A DNA stretch of 64,000 bases from Calcarisporiella thermophila CBS 279.70 (taxonomy: Eukaryota > Calcarisporiellomycota). The notes under the pieces are model-generated. The model was not told the DNA's origin. It worked only from the letters and a program-made list of their open reading frames with translations, and made no database searches. The stretch is from positions 35,731 to 99,730 of the forward strand of contig NW_027192195.1 of assembly GCF_041956535.1 (NCBI RefSeq), given 5' to 3'. Within the stretch, counting starts at the first letter, position 1; the number at the start of each line of letters is the position of its first letter. Positions 22,657-33,966 of this stretch are shown piece by piece. The position numbers and the translations under genes were made by a program.

Positions 22657-23781
22657 AAGATTATAGAAGTATAGTAGGAAAACGATCAAAAGGGGGTAAA
22701 GTCGGATGCAAAGAAGTGGTTCGAATAAATAGAGGCTCGATACAAAACTTCAATTCGAACCAGCCAAAGAGCAGATAATAAAGGGTGTGGCCTGAACAGA
22801 TCCAAGACGTTACCGGTGCAGATGAGGGCAGTTAAATACTGAATAATAAATTTTATTTTTAGAGAGTGCGGCTTGGTTTGAATCATCACTAGTGAATTCC
22901 CAGAACGATTGGGGTTGTTCACGTTGGCGATTTTCTGATTATTCGATTAAAAATAAGCGACATACTGCAATTGTATTGATTATATTGAGTTTAAAATACC
23001 GCTGACACACTCTAACCAGCTGCGGGAGCCTACTTGGGAATATAGGTTCCATAAAAAGCTATTTATTAAATACAAAGATGTCCATGCTGAATCGTCGGAT
23101 GTGAGATCCGTATGCTATATGAAAAAAAATGATCCGTCTTAATGAAATCTCCTTTCTCCCGGCAATCAGCTCGTCAAGTTCGTCCATTGACTTTCAGCGG
23201 AGGAGAGATTTGAGCAATAAACGATAGAGAAAAATGTTTTAATGCTTTTCCCTTCCTCCGAACTTCGTCATTTCAAGGCTAGGATCAAATCTCACACTTC
23301 GGACATGCAAGCTCCAGACCAGTCATCTGTATATAATAGCACAGAACATATACATTGTTTAAGGATTTTTCCGCCTGATCATGCTCGAAATTACACGCCA
23401 CTTCGTCGATGGATCGTTTACATTGGTGCAAATGATCCAGTGTTAAGCTGGATTAATGGAAGACAAACAGGAATGCTTTGTTTCGGAAAATGTCAACCGA
23501 CTTGACAAGGAGGGGATAGGTGCGTGTTATGTTTATTCTCAAGAAATATCTGCGGCGTTTCTTCTCAATATGCAGCTAATAAACGTGCTAAACTCTACCT
23601 GAGCAAAATGAAATAATGTGACTCTGACACTGTGGTTGTTGGGGGCGGAGGTGTGAACTGAAAAAAAATTTTCCCCCTCTGCTTCTTGCCACAATTCTTA
23701 ATTCTTCATTCACTTTGTCTTGGAATGACCAGGCGGGCGAGATGACTGCCCCCTTTAATCTATAAATACCCTGTCGTCATT
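22657..23781. promoter_or_regulatory. long divergent intergenic region, multicopper oxidase / UspA gene
   Basis: 1.1 kb between divergent starts. An 87-aa plus-strand ORF (23242-23505) lacks recognisable features. A TATA-like CTATAAATA at about 23760 lies only some 20 nt before the UspA ATG, so its relevance is doubtful. Confidence 0.4.
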
Positions 23782-26700
23782 ATGAGCTCCCGCATTCTAG
23801 AAGCCCGGATGCTATCCGAATCTCCAATCAACAACCCCACGCCTCCATTTCAGCACTATCCCTCTCAGCAATCCACAACTAAACGGCGCCACCGACCTCG
23901 CTCGCGCTCCCTCCCACCAAACCGCGCTGGTTATGTTGGAAAGGTGTCGTTCGATCTCCTCGATTCCTCTTTACCTCTTCTCTCCTTCACACTTCAGGCC
24001 AAGTCAAACGATTACAGGCGCACAAGATGGAGTCGAACTTTTCTAGTGACAACAGACGCACACTCTTACACCGACTACGATTACGCCTTAGGCTGGGTCC
24101 TAGAGAGGCTGGTGGACGATGGAGATGAAATCGTGGCATTACGGGTCGTATCCGTAGAATTACGCGAACTAAGTAATGACCATTTTTTGGGAACCTGACA
24201 AATTCGCTTGAAATCTAATACGCCGCATTTTTTATTTATCAGTGCTGAAGAATGATGCCGGGCTAACTCCATCGACGGGCATATTCGGCACGACTCTCAC
24301 TCCTGAGGGACTTAAGGCTCAGGTCGAGCAATCCCGCGAAGAGGCCCAGACAGTCATGGATAACATTATGGTGAAAAACAAGGAGAAGAAGGTAATGTAA
24401 CGCAATTCTGGATCTGACTAGTGTCGATGTTCCTGTGCCTGTTATTCATCAGCCTCATCTATTTGTGTTTCACTTTCCAGATAAGTATCGTTGTTGAATA
24501 TGTGGTTGGCAAGGTTCCAGACACCATTCAGAGTATGATCACCATGTATCAACCCTCGCTCCTTGTCGTAGGAACGCGGCATCGCTCGCCCATCAAAGGT
24601 CTTCTCTTAGGAGGCATATCGCGCTATTGTTTGCAACACTGCCCGATCCCGGTTGTGGTGGTGCGTCCGGAAAAGAAAAAGAAGAAGAAAAATCGTAAGC
24701 ATTCTTCGGGGACTCCAGGGCTCGCAAAACGCTTATCTGCGCTTTTACATCGATGGGCAACTCCTCCTACGCGTTATCCGAGCTCGATGGGAGACTCTCC
24801 CTACGATGCTGAGTCCGAGCCAGAATCAGAGGCAGATACACGATCTGAGATCTCTTCACGACCAAGTGAGACAGAGAGCATCATATTCGACGAGGTGTCT
24901 CTAGCATCTGAATCTACCAGTGATGCCCGCCGGTCTACCAATTCATCCGCATCCACTTCCTCATCCACCTCAACACCACCAAAGAAGCCGTGGCGCATTA
25001 CTACCTTGGTTGGATTCCGGCATCGCTCAGGTAACGAGTCAGAGCCAGAGAATGGCGGAGAACTAAGTGGCGGAGCGGGTGCTAGGGAGGCGATCTGGCC
25101 TCGACTGTGGAGATCTTCGACTCCGTTCCACTCCACCACGAGTGATTCTGATCAGGACACGCTGGATACCGATTTCGTACCAGTGGCATATCCGGAAGAC
25201 TATCCGATTGAGAATAAAGAGGTGGAAAAGGAGCAAAAAGAGTCGCAGGAGGGAAACGAGACCATAGAAGGCGAAGAGGAGAAATATGCTATTCCTGAGA
25301 AGCAGAAGGAGATGAAATTGCAACGCCTACAAGCCTTGTTTCGCTTTGGATTCCGACTACGTAAGCCTAAGCGTGCAGCTCTTGGAAATGGAAATGAGGA
25401 AAAGCAAGAGAAGAAAAGGAAGGGGGATAGAAAAATTAATTTCCAGGACGTGGAGAAGAGTGAGAATGAGGAGGGGGAGAAGGAGAAGGAGAAGCTGCAA
25501 GGAAATGGGGCGATTACTGTCATGGAGGCGGGATTGAAAGAGAACTATATGGACGAGAGTAGGGAGTCGCACATAGATGGACTCACAGAAAACAGTAGCC
25601 AAGAAGAGCCTGTTGGCGACGATGAGGAGGCAAGAACCTTGGAGGAAGTGGGAACGGAACACGTTGGGATGGAAGAGACCGGCGGCGTCAATGCAAAGTT
25701 AGACGAAGATGAGGGCCTGAAGCCTAGTGATGATGAATCCGTAGCGTCAGATGATACAATCAAAGACCACAATCACCGCTCCATCTCTGAATCATACTAT
25801 TCATCTGAGCACCCTCATCTCCCTACGGCCACGACTGATAACGACCCAAATCCTTGCGATGACTCCACGGCTAATTCCACCTCCAGCGTCGATACTGCCT
25901 CCACCATCGCGGACGAATCCTATCCGCAATCGCTTGCTAGGGTATTTAAGCGTCGTCACTCGGATCGTCTTCGCATGATAATGAAAATAGGAACTGCCGG
26001 TGACCGTGCAACTTTGCGTTCTCAGAATTCAACCGTCGAAACAAACGAAAGCCCTCCCATGCCACCTCAACCGCTTACAATCAAATGCGGATCTCACGAT
26101 AGCGGGTATGCACAGGACATTGAGTATTTACAAAATAACTGCGAGTCTCTTGGAAGAGACTGGAGCGATGGGTACGAGAGTCAATCATCGGTTGCGTCTG
26201 ACGCCACTGTCACCGAAAAGCGGCGGGGAGATGCATCGGGTTTGATGAACTTGGCTCTGCAACGCCAGCAACTCCTTGCCCAGCAACAGCGGCTTTTGCT
26301 GCAACAACAACAAGAGCAGTGGCAGCAAGCGGCGGTCACTGATGCTCCTCCGCCCCCCTCTAGCTCTGAACTTTCCACCCCTTCACTCTCCGCAACCCCA
26401 TCCTCTAACTCCAAACTATCCGACCTCCAACTCGAAAATGAAAGCTGGGATCGCGCATCCATCGCCTCTGAATCAGCTATTCGTGGACGTCGCTGGCGCA
26501 GGCAGGTTCGCTTGAAACATGAAATGGAACTAGGTGCGACTAGAGCATTGGGTGGTCTGATTCAAAGTTTAAGAAAGCCGGTTTCTTTATCGGACTCCAA
26601 GAACAAGGAGACGGCTGCCGGTGGAGATAGGGTGCACAAAAGACAGAATGGAAGGGCAGAAGAGGTTGGGTATGAAAATGTCATTGGCAGCGGAATGAGC

Positions 26701-27009
26701 GCTCGGTCAGTTTCTCTGCAGACAAAAACGTATGGTATTTCTGCCACATCCACCACCACATCAACCATCTGGAGTGGAGTTCTGGCTTATGGACGTCAAT
26801 TACGTGAATGGACTCTCGACACACGAGGCAAGAGCAAAAAAATGACGGTATTTGAGGACGACAGGGCCTCAGTTCGCTCCGATCCTACTGGGAAAAGACG
26901 AGCCAACGTGTGGCGCCGCTTGATGGACAAACGCGGGGAAGACCGGCTACCACGCGGATATGAGGAATTGGATTACTGGAAACCCTTGCCTCCAATTCCG
27001 ATTTCGTAG
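23782..27009 (+). CDS. universal stress protein (UspA) domain protein with very long acidic tail
   Basis: Three exons: 23782-24172, 24243-24391, 24481-27009; 1022 aa. A basic, Ser/Pro-rich N-terminus (KRRHRPRSRSLPP) precedes the UspA fold. Strand 1 is RTFLVTTDAHSYTDYDYALGW. The middle is DDGDEIVALRVV. After a 50-residue insert the fold closes with ISIVVEYVVGKVPDTI, LLVVGTRHRSPIKG and GGISRYCLQHCPIPVVVVRP, the glycine-rich nucleotide/phosphate loop. This split layout matches fungal USP proteins. The remaining roughly 720 residues are disordered: a lysine run (KKKKKKNRK), long Glu/Ser-rich stretches, a poly-Gln segment (about residues 830-860) and many SP/SE sites. Stress-response signalling is inferred from the domain only. 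Confidence 0.82.
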
Positions 27010-27862
27010 TACTTTTTTTGGATTATACTATATATACATGACACAGGATTTCTTTGGGACTATCTTATTTGCTTAGGGTATTCAAAAGCTATCGTACTGC
27101 TTTGCCTTTGGAAAATTTGAACTTTGATACCATTCATGATTATCTTCATTGCCATCACCCTACATATCTCAGCACATCCATTGATTAACATACGTTTTAT
27201 AATTTCTGTGTATATTTTAAACCCATTCTTAGTTTAGCCTTTTTTTTTCTTCTTGGACTTTTGTATTGTGAAATGTATGTATTGGAAACTTTCTGCGCTT
27301 TCTTCCTCTCCTCCTTCTTGCTTATTAGTTGTACTTGGAGAAATAATTAAAGCCTCATCCTCTCCATAGCAATCTCTCTACCCTTGGTTTTTCCTTGACA
27401 TCCCGATCTTGAATTCCTGGATTGGCCTGCTCAAACCGTTAGCCTCTCCTAACACTTTAAAAGGCAATCGTCCCACATTGAGGCTCAGACCTGACTTAAA
27501 TCCAGCAAATCGCCGTCAATAGTAATTATAGAAGAACCCGCCACACTATTTGTACAAACTAGCAGACCCAAGTCTTGGGCACCTTGTCTCGAATCCGGCT
27601 CACTGATTGTTCGCTTGCTTCCTCACTAGATCAGCGTAGGATTCGCACAAGTCGTGGCATCTACACATTAATGACCTCTGTTTCTAATGCTTAATGAGGA
27701 GCTGTAACGTGTTGTTTGCGGTTTAAAGGGTAATACAACCTGACCCTAACTTTTCAAACCGCCTCTCTGCGATCATCCTGGTGCTAATGCTAATCATGCG
27801 TCTTTCTAAATTCTAGACATCTCATTAGAACCAGTTTATTGTTTACCCATATATTTACAATA
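27010..27862. other. intergenic region between UspA and pseudokinase genes
   Basis: 853 bp. T-rich 3' flank of the UspA gene, then the upstream region of the pseudokinase gene. No ORF of interest. Confidence 0.5.
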
Positions 27863-30315
27863 ATGCAACCTAAATTCCTACTGCGTTTCCTCTACGCATC
27901 CTTTCTTACTTTAATATTACTCGCCTCTCCTTCCACACCAGCTACAACCCCGTGCCTAATCTTCTTTAATAAATCGTTACACACCCTCGTCGGTCCTAGT
28001 GGCACCCTCAATCAGTTCCCCCTTTCCAATGGTGGAGACTTCCTTTCCTCCGTCGGCCCGAGGACTCCAATATCGATTGCTAACACGGCATGTGCACTTC
28101 TCTCCACTAACGTCACAATATGGCTTCCGTCCGATTTGAAAGGTCATATCTTCAGCGCAGAAGGAATATCCAATCCTTCTGCTCCCACCATTTCCAATAA
28201 GCCTACCGTTAGCACGCTCGTTTTACCCTCTTCTACTCTCCCGACTAGTCTTGTCCCTATAAGCTCACTGTTAACAGTAGCGCAACCTAGTAGCCTTTCA
28301 ACCCCTATTTCCATAGCGAATAGTAACAACAACAAGGATAGCCAAGCACCTCAACCAACAAAGGGTGTATTGGTGAGTGGCGAAACTGGACTTCCGGCGC
28401 GCGTTAAACGTATGTATAAAATATTGAGCTCTGCTCTGCCCCCATTTGAAAACTCAGTGCTGATAATGTAGGATTGGTGCCCGAGGATACTATCACCCTT
28501 AACACTGTTGATCTCAACCAACCAGAGCCCAAACTGTTCCCAATATCTGTGCGTCTCGATAATAGCGCTAAAGGATTGTTAAGCGAGCCACATCCACTCC
28601 CAGTTGCGGCTGTAGACAACACTCTCTTCGCCGTCAGTTCTCAGCACATCTATTCACTGGATGCAATGAGAAATCCGTTAATATTTAATGTTATGAACAT
28701 CACGGGAGAAAAAGCAGAAGTGGCCGCCGTTACAGGCACGAGCAATGGCCTATTCATCTTGCAAAAAGGCAGTGGGAATATTGGTTTCCAGCTACGACAT
28801 CTAATTCCAGGTCAAGAGCCAGTGCTGCTAAATGTGAACGGCGGCATCGCAAATACCAGCGGGAATATGCAGATGACAGGAGACGCCCAGACTCTCTACA
28901 TATTTTCCGAGAATGACAAGAGATTAACTCGAATAATTGCGGATGGAAACCTGGCCATGGCAAGCCCCTTAGATCTGCCCAATGACTTAACGGCCGAACA
29001 ACTAAACAATTTGAGGCTTGCAATGTTAGGCAATCGACCTTTACTAATAGCGGGAAACCAACTAAGGTATTACTCGCCAAGCGGTGTATGGGATGCAAGC
29101 GGTAGTCTCGTACCTGCTTCCACCCAACCCAACGCTGCCAAGACTGGCAGCCAACTGAGTCTAGGGGCAATCATTGGCATTACTGCAGGAAGTGTGGTCA
29201 TTTTATCCATGGCCACTGCTGCGCTTATTCTTCATCTAAGACGCAAGCGCACTCGTCTTCATTCACATCGGCTGGAGGAGAAAGCCTCGAGAGAAGCCGT
29301 CAATAGAGATTCGAGGTCACTCAAGGCGAGTGATGCCTTTGGTTCGCAGAAGATTGAAATGGAGACACTTCCCATCGGAGACTCCTTAAGTAAAACGAAT
29401 TCTACGTCGAATTTGGTGGATCCTGCAATCGGTATCCCATACCCGCTGGCAGATCAAACTGTGAGCTCTATGCAGGAGATGTTCACAAAACATGTGAGGG
29501 TGGGTCCGGTGCCAGAGCAGGTGCACCCAGATGCTCGGCAAAACACAGTCTTACTAAAACGATACCGCCTTGTGGATGATCCAGCGGCAAGCGCCAACAA
29601 AGTGCGTCAGGTGGAGGATACGATCACCAGCGAAGAATTTACCCTAGAATTCTTCTCCTGCTACAATGAGTTTGCGCGCCATGTAGCCATGCTCGACTAC
29701 CTTCGCGCTCCACACATCGTCAGTTTGCAAGCCGCCTACGACGCAGTCGGCACTTTTATCGCGGTTCACGAGCGTACGGGACAGGCTCTTTCGGAGCTTC
29801 TCTATGCGAACGAACCAATGGGTCTGAATCCATTCCTCAAGGGCTTTGTTAGTCGTTCGCTCATTCAAGCAATGCGTTGGGTCTGTACCAAACAGGTCGT
29901 CTATCTGACCCTCACCCCAAGCTGCCTCTCTAGCGAGCCGCATGACGAGACGGTTTGGAAACTGTGCGGGTTCGAGCAAGCCATGATCGCCAATGAACTT
30001 ATCGATGCGAGTGAGCACCTTTTGACCCCCTATTCAGCGCCTGAGCTGCTATTTGCCTCCAAAGGCGAATTAATTCAGGCCTCCTCCACCATGGATTCCT
30101 GGTCGCTAGGGTGTGTGCTCTATGAGATCTGGCTCAACCGCCCGCTATTTAAGAACATCGAGGAGGCCCGATCGGCCCTGCAACAGAGAGACTGGTTCCC
30201 TCCAGGGCTAGAATACCTAAGGGAAGAGGGGGAGGAGGGGGCGAGCATGATGAGGAACATACAATTACTCTTGAAAATCGATCCTAGAATTCGACCGAAT
30301 CCACAGGATCTCTAA
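27863..30315 (+). CDS. single-pass receptor-like pseudokinase, 796 aa
   Basis: Two exons, 27863-28409 and 28472-30315, phase 1. A signal peptide (FLLRFLYASFLTLILLASPS) leads a roughly 400-residue extracellular region. This has a Ser/Thr/Pro-rich stalk and then repeated strand-like blocks (NTLFAVSSQHIYSLDA, NGLFILQKG, AQTLYIFSENDKRLTRII, RPLLIAGNQLRYYSPSG) that resemble a small beta-propeller. One transmembrane helix at about 413-436 (LGAIIGITAGSVVILSMATAAL) is followed by HLRRKRTR. The cytoplasmic part from about 540 is kinase-like: TPYSAPELL (subdomain VIII), STMDSWSLGCVLYEIWLNRPLF (IX) and IDPRIRPNPQDL (XI). The catalytic positions are lost. The VAIK-equivalent reads FTLE, the HRDLKP-equivalent reads YLTLTP and the DFG-equivalent reads GFE. 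It is probably a signalling scaffold or sensor. Fungi rarely have receptor-kinase layouts. Confidence 0.78.
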
Positions 30316-30902
30316 ATTCTCAGCATTCTAAACATGGTTGTAATTTTTTTCCCAGACCCACCGTATATTTGGTTAAACTGCAGGCTCTCGCCTCTCTGTC
30401 ACCGAGTCCTATCCTACTTCTTCCGCCATCTCATTTTCCTCTCTTACGCCTTTGTTGACTGATCCCTGGATTCGCCTTGATGTTATTCTTGGGTCCTTTT
30501 TATTATTTTTGTTACTACAGCTCGCAATTTCCTTTATTTTATTATTCAAATACATCACTTGTTTGTTTTGCGCGAATCGTCTAATGAACAGGCCAGAAAA
30601 CAAGGTCGAAAAAGCGAAAAAAAAAATAAAATACGCATCCATGTACACTTTTGGTGAAAACAAATATATACGTGGTATGTTACTGAAAAGAGGGGAAAGG
30701 GCCTCACGAAAGGATATAAAAAACCAGGCAACGACAATAATGTTTACAAAGCAGAATGATATCGAATGCCTACAAGAGTATAGAAAAAAGCACATACACA
30801 CAGTTGTATTTACAAAAGGGATATCCTAACAAACATACATGTATATGTATATGTATATATATATCAATCCTTCACTTTTCCTGCTGGTAACCCATCGTGC
30901 GT
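30316..30902. other. convergent 3' region
   Basis: About 590 bp between converging stops. Contains an ATGTATATGTATATAT simple repeat near 30838-30863. Overlapping ORFs on both strands are low-complexity. Confidence 0.5.
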
Positions 30903-32907
30903 TCAAATCTCAGAGCTATACCGTCTTGACTTTCGTTCCCTTTTGGACTTTACCTCCATAGATTTCATCTGGTTCATCTCCATCCACTTCTCCCACATCG
31001 TCCTGTCTCGCTCTTGCTTAGGCTCGGGTCCCCTGTCTTTCATCCCCTCTCCAAGTATAGCCTCTGCTTTATCTTTTTCGAGACCCGGGACCGGTTCACC
31101 CTGATCCTCTGGATATATCGTCACCCCCCCTTTGGTTAGAGCCTCTTGTTCTCGAACAATAGTCACCTCCCTCGCCTGCGTTTTCTTCTCCTCAGATGGC
31201 TCAGAAAACTTCGCCACGTCGGCTTCTTGCTTGCTCACAGGTTGCACTGGAACTTGCTTATCTGTGGACATTTTTTCTCCGTCTGCGTGGTCCCGCTCTT
31301 TGCCCTTGCCCTTCGAACTCTGCAAGCTCTCGCTCTCCTTAATTTCTTCGCATGTCTTCTCACCCTCTCCCTCCTGCATCCCACTAAGTCCCAGACCTAT
31401 AGTAGGCAATACTCCCTGCCTCCTACTCGGTCCCTCCCCGACCTCACGGCCAAGCGAGGTCATCCCCATTCCAACCCAGCCAGCGCCCTGCTCATCCATG
31501 GCATCGGCTTCTCCCCTCCACAGCGTGTTCCAAGCACCCTGAAATTTCATACGCATGTCCGTGAATTCACTGGTCAGATCGCTCGAGCCCTCAAAGTGCC
31601 CAGTCTCCGCGTAAGCATTCGTCTCTGGAAGCGCACTCGACGCATGAATACTCCTAGAGATAGTCGGTAGAACACCACTACTTTCCCCTTCCATCTCCGC
31701 CCTCAATCGCTCCAGCCGTTCTGCTCGTTTTCCAGCTTGTATTTCCAGCTGTCTTTCAGCGAATCCACGATCCATACCTATCCTGCTTGCAAACTTCAAA
31801 TTCTCCAGGTGATCGAGCGCAAGGCAGCCTAGCATTTCGTAATTGGTCCCCTCGCCGATTCTACCGCTGCGCAGATCGTGAGCTAAGGTGAGATAGCGGC
31901 GAATGGAAAAAGGACGGCCACGGAGAATCCCACGCGTAAAAAGCATTTGGGGCTGGTAGTCCGGCTTCACCTGCTCCTCGTCCAAGACTCTGGAAAAAAA
32001 GATAAAAGAGGCGCAAAACGAAACATCAGGCTACTGCTGTTCTTCCCTTTATATAACCCCTGGCCATGGACTTACTCGGAGGCCGCAAAGCGACGCAAAA
32101 AGGCCTGAATGCCCTGGATATCTGCATATGTCATCATGCACAGCTTACGCGACTTGAATCGCGGAGGCCACTGCTTTCCAACGCGACGGAAATAGAAGTC
32201 GATTGCGTCGGCAGGCGTTTCAAAATTGACAAATGCATATCCCGAATTAGCACCGGTGTCGAAATCATGACGCACATACACTGCATTTATACGGCCACAG
32301 TGCTCTTCATTGAGAAAATCAATGAAATCCATCTATATTCTCAGGGAGCAGTCAAGGATGAGTGCGATAAAAGAAAATGGATCACTATACTAGATGGCCT
32401 ACAGTCGAGAAACGGTTCGGGACATTACGAATCATAAATGTGGTACGGGAATCGTTCAACACGGCTATGAAAAAGAGACCGCCAGTTATTAGCCTATCCC
32501 CCACTCACCCCACTTAATTTGCAGAGCAAAGAGTACCAATATCCTCCCTGCTCTTGGGCTCGAATTTGTTCCACGCAGGAACACGCCTCACTTCTGGCTG
32601 CAAAAAAGCAGGGGAACGGCTTGATCCCGAAGAAATGGTGCACGAGCTGGATAAAGAGCGACGTAGCATATGGGGTGAAGAAGGGCACCGCGGTTGGATA
32701 TTTTGTTGATTGGAAAAAGAATGTAAGCGAGATCTCATTGGAATACGTGGGGATGCCTGTTGTTGATTAGGGTTGACGCGAGACTGGCGTTTGGAGAGGA
32801 TCCGCTTTATGCTCTATTTCCGTGGCAAGCGCAGGCCAGTTGGAGCATGGAATGAGAATCAGCATTAATAAAGCGCCAATTACCTTATCCTCTTTTTGTT
32901 CCGACAT
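30903..32907 (-). CDS. Mei2-type RRM protein, 568 aa
   Basis: Five exons: 32907-32884, 32813-32537, 32464-32403, 32332-32076, 31989-30903; all phases close. The N-terminal 100 residues are Ser/Arg-rich. The Mei2-type RRM (PF04059-like) begins with SRTTFMIRNVPNRFS (RNP2 side), continues with MDFIDFLNEEHCGRINAVYV and GYAFVNFETPADAIDFYF (RNP1 side), and ends with SRKLCMMTYADIQGIQAFLRRF. Mei2 proteins bind meiotic noncoding or regulatory RNA through this domain and drive the switch to meiosis. The usual two upstream RRMs of Mei2 are not present, and a roughly 350-residue Glu/Lys/Ser-rich tail follows the domain instead. The exon 2/3 junction is chosen because the joined sequence restores the RNP2 lead-in. 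Function in meiosis or differentiation is inferred. Confidence 0.8.
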
Positions 32908-33374
32908 GATCACCGGTTCCAATTGACCACTTCATGCGCACACTCGCTTTAGGAGGAACAGAGGGATAATGAAGGAAGTAGGAGGGTGGAAAAAAAAAAA
33001 AATTCTCTTAGAAAATCTTCGAACCCGTTTTATCTCTACGTGACTGTCATTCAATATGTACCTTCTAATTCCATATATCCTGATAAGAACATGATAGTGA
33101 TGGGGGTGAATTGCAAGGGATGAGAGCCATTTGAGTGAGTAAATTGTTGATATGCGTACGGGAGCAATGAGGCATGGCCGTCTGCCCCATTACAGTTCAT
33201 GACAGCATTTTTGATTAGTCTAGTTTAGATCATTCATTGTAAAGATTATTATTTTTGCGCAAAAGAATTAAAAAAAAGATCGAGACAAAATCAACTGTCG
33301 AAACGAGGAGTATTAAAGCTATAATAATTTTCCAGAATCTATTGAACTAAAGGTTTTGGCAAATCGATTCTCCA
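32908..33374. other. intergenic region, nothing recognised
   Basis: 467 bp upstream of the Mei2-type gene; includes a purine-rich stretch ending in an A-run near 33000. No gene is supported. Confidence 0.5.
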
Positions 33375-33533
33375 CTAGCCCCCACAACATTTGCGGAAAC
33401 ATTCAGTCAAGAATCCAGCGATTGCGCCCAGTGGTCGAAAACAGATTGTAAAACAGCCCCCTCCGGATTGACCCTCGGGAAGGGTGAAGGGATCATCGGT
33501 CCTTCCATGTTCCGAATTGTCTATGGCCGGCAT
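33375..33533 (-). CDS. possible Cys-rich micropeptide, 52 aa
   Basis: I chose the inner ATG (33533), giving MPAIDNSEHG...; the longer reading from 33635 is lysine/proline-rich and unlike the rest. The C-terminal half has five cysteines in a hydrophobic context (GGGCFTICFRPLGAIAGFLTE, then CFRKCCGG). Such clusters are often S-acylated or membrane-attached in small fungal proteins. No family is recognised. An alternative is a chance ORF. Confidence 0.38.
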   Translation of the reverse strand: MPAIDNSEHGRTDDPFTLPEGQSGGGCFTICFRPLGAIAGFLTECFRKCCGG

Positions 33534-33966
33534 GGAAATAAGGGAATGGACAAGGGAGATTAGTTGGGGTGACAGTGAAGGGGGGCGGGGAAAACGGTTC
33601 TTAAAGGCCTCTTTCTTAGGTATCGAAAATTGCACAGCTAAGAGATTGAATTTCTGATTTTGGTTTATGTTGGCAATTTACAGCGGGATCAAATTATTTC
33701 CGGGGGGGGGCCATTCTCGAGATCATACTAATGAAAAAGGGTAGGTCTTTGCTTTTTATTGCCTCGTTTCTTCCTCGTTTTTCCGATTGTGTCAATCCCG
33801 AGACCATATATCAAACTTTGTTAACATGGGATATAATGACTCTTAAATTCTCATTCTTTACGAATTGAATGCTTTCACTCTGCACCACGCAAACCCCTAT
33901 CCTTTTTCCTATAGAGCTCTTTTCCTCTCCCCTGCTTCCTTTATCCCATTCTATGTCAGCCGCGCT

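Noticed and set aside
23242-23505. 87-aa plus-strand ORF between the oxidase and UspA genes
   Set aside because: No signal peptide, domain or compositional support.
30409-30829. Overlapping 125- and 130-aa ORFs on both strands
   Set aside because: Both lie in a convergent 3' region, are Phe/Lys-rich low complexity and mirror each other.
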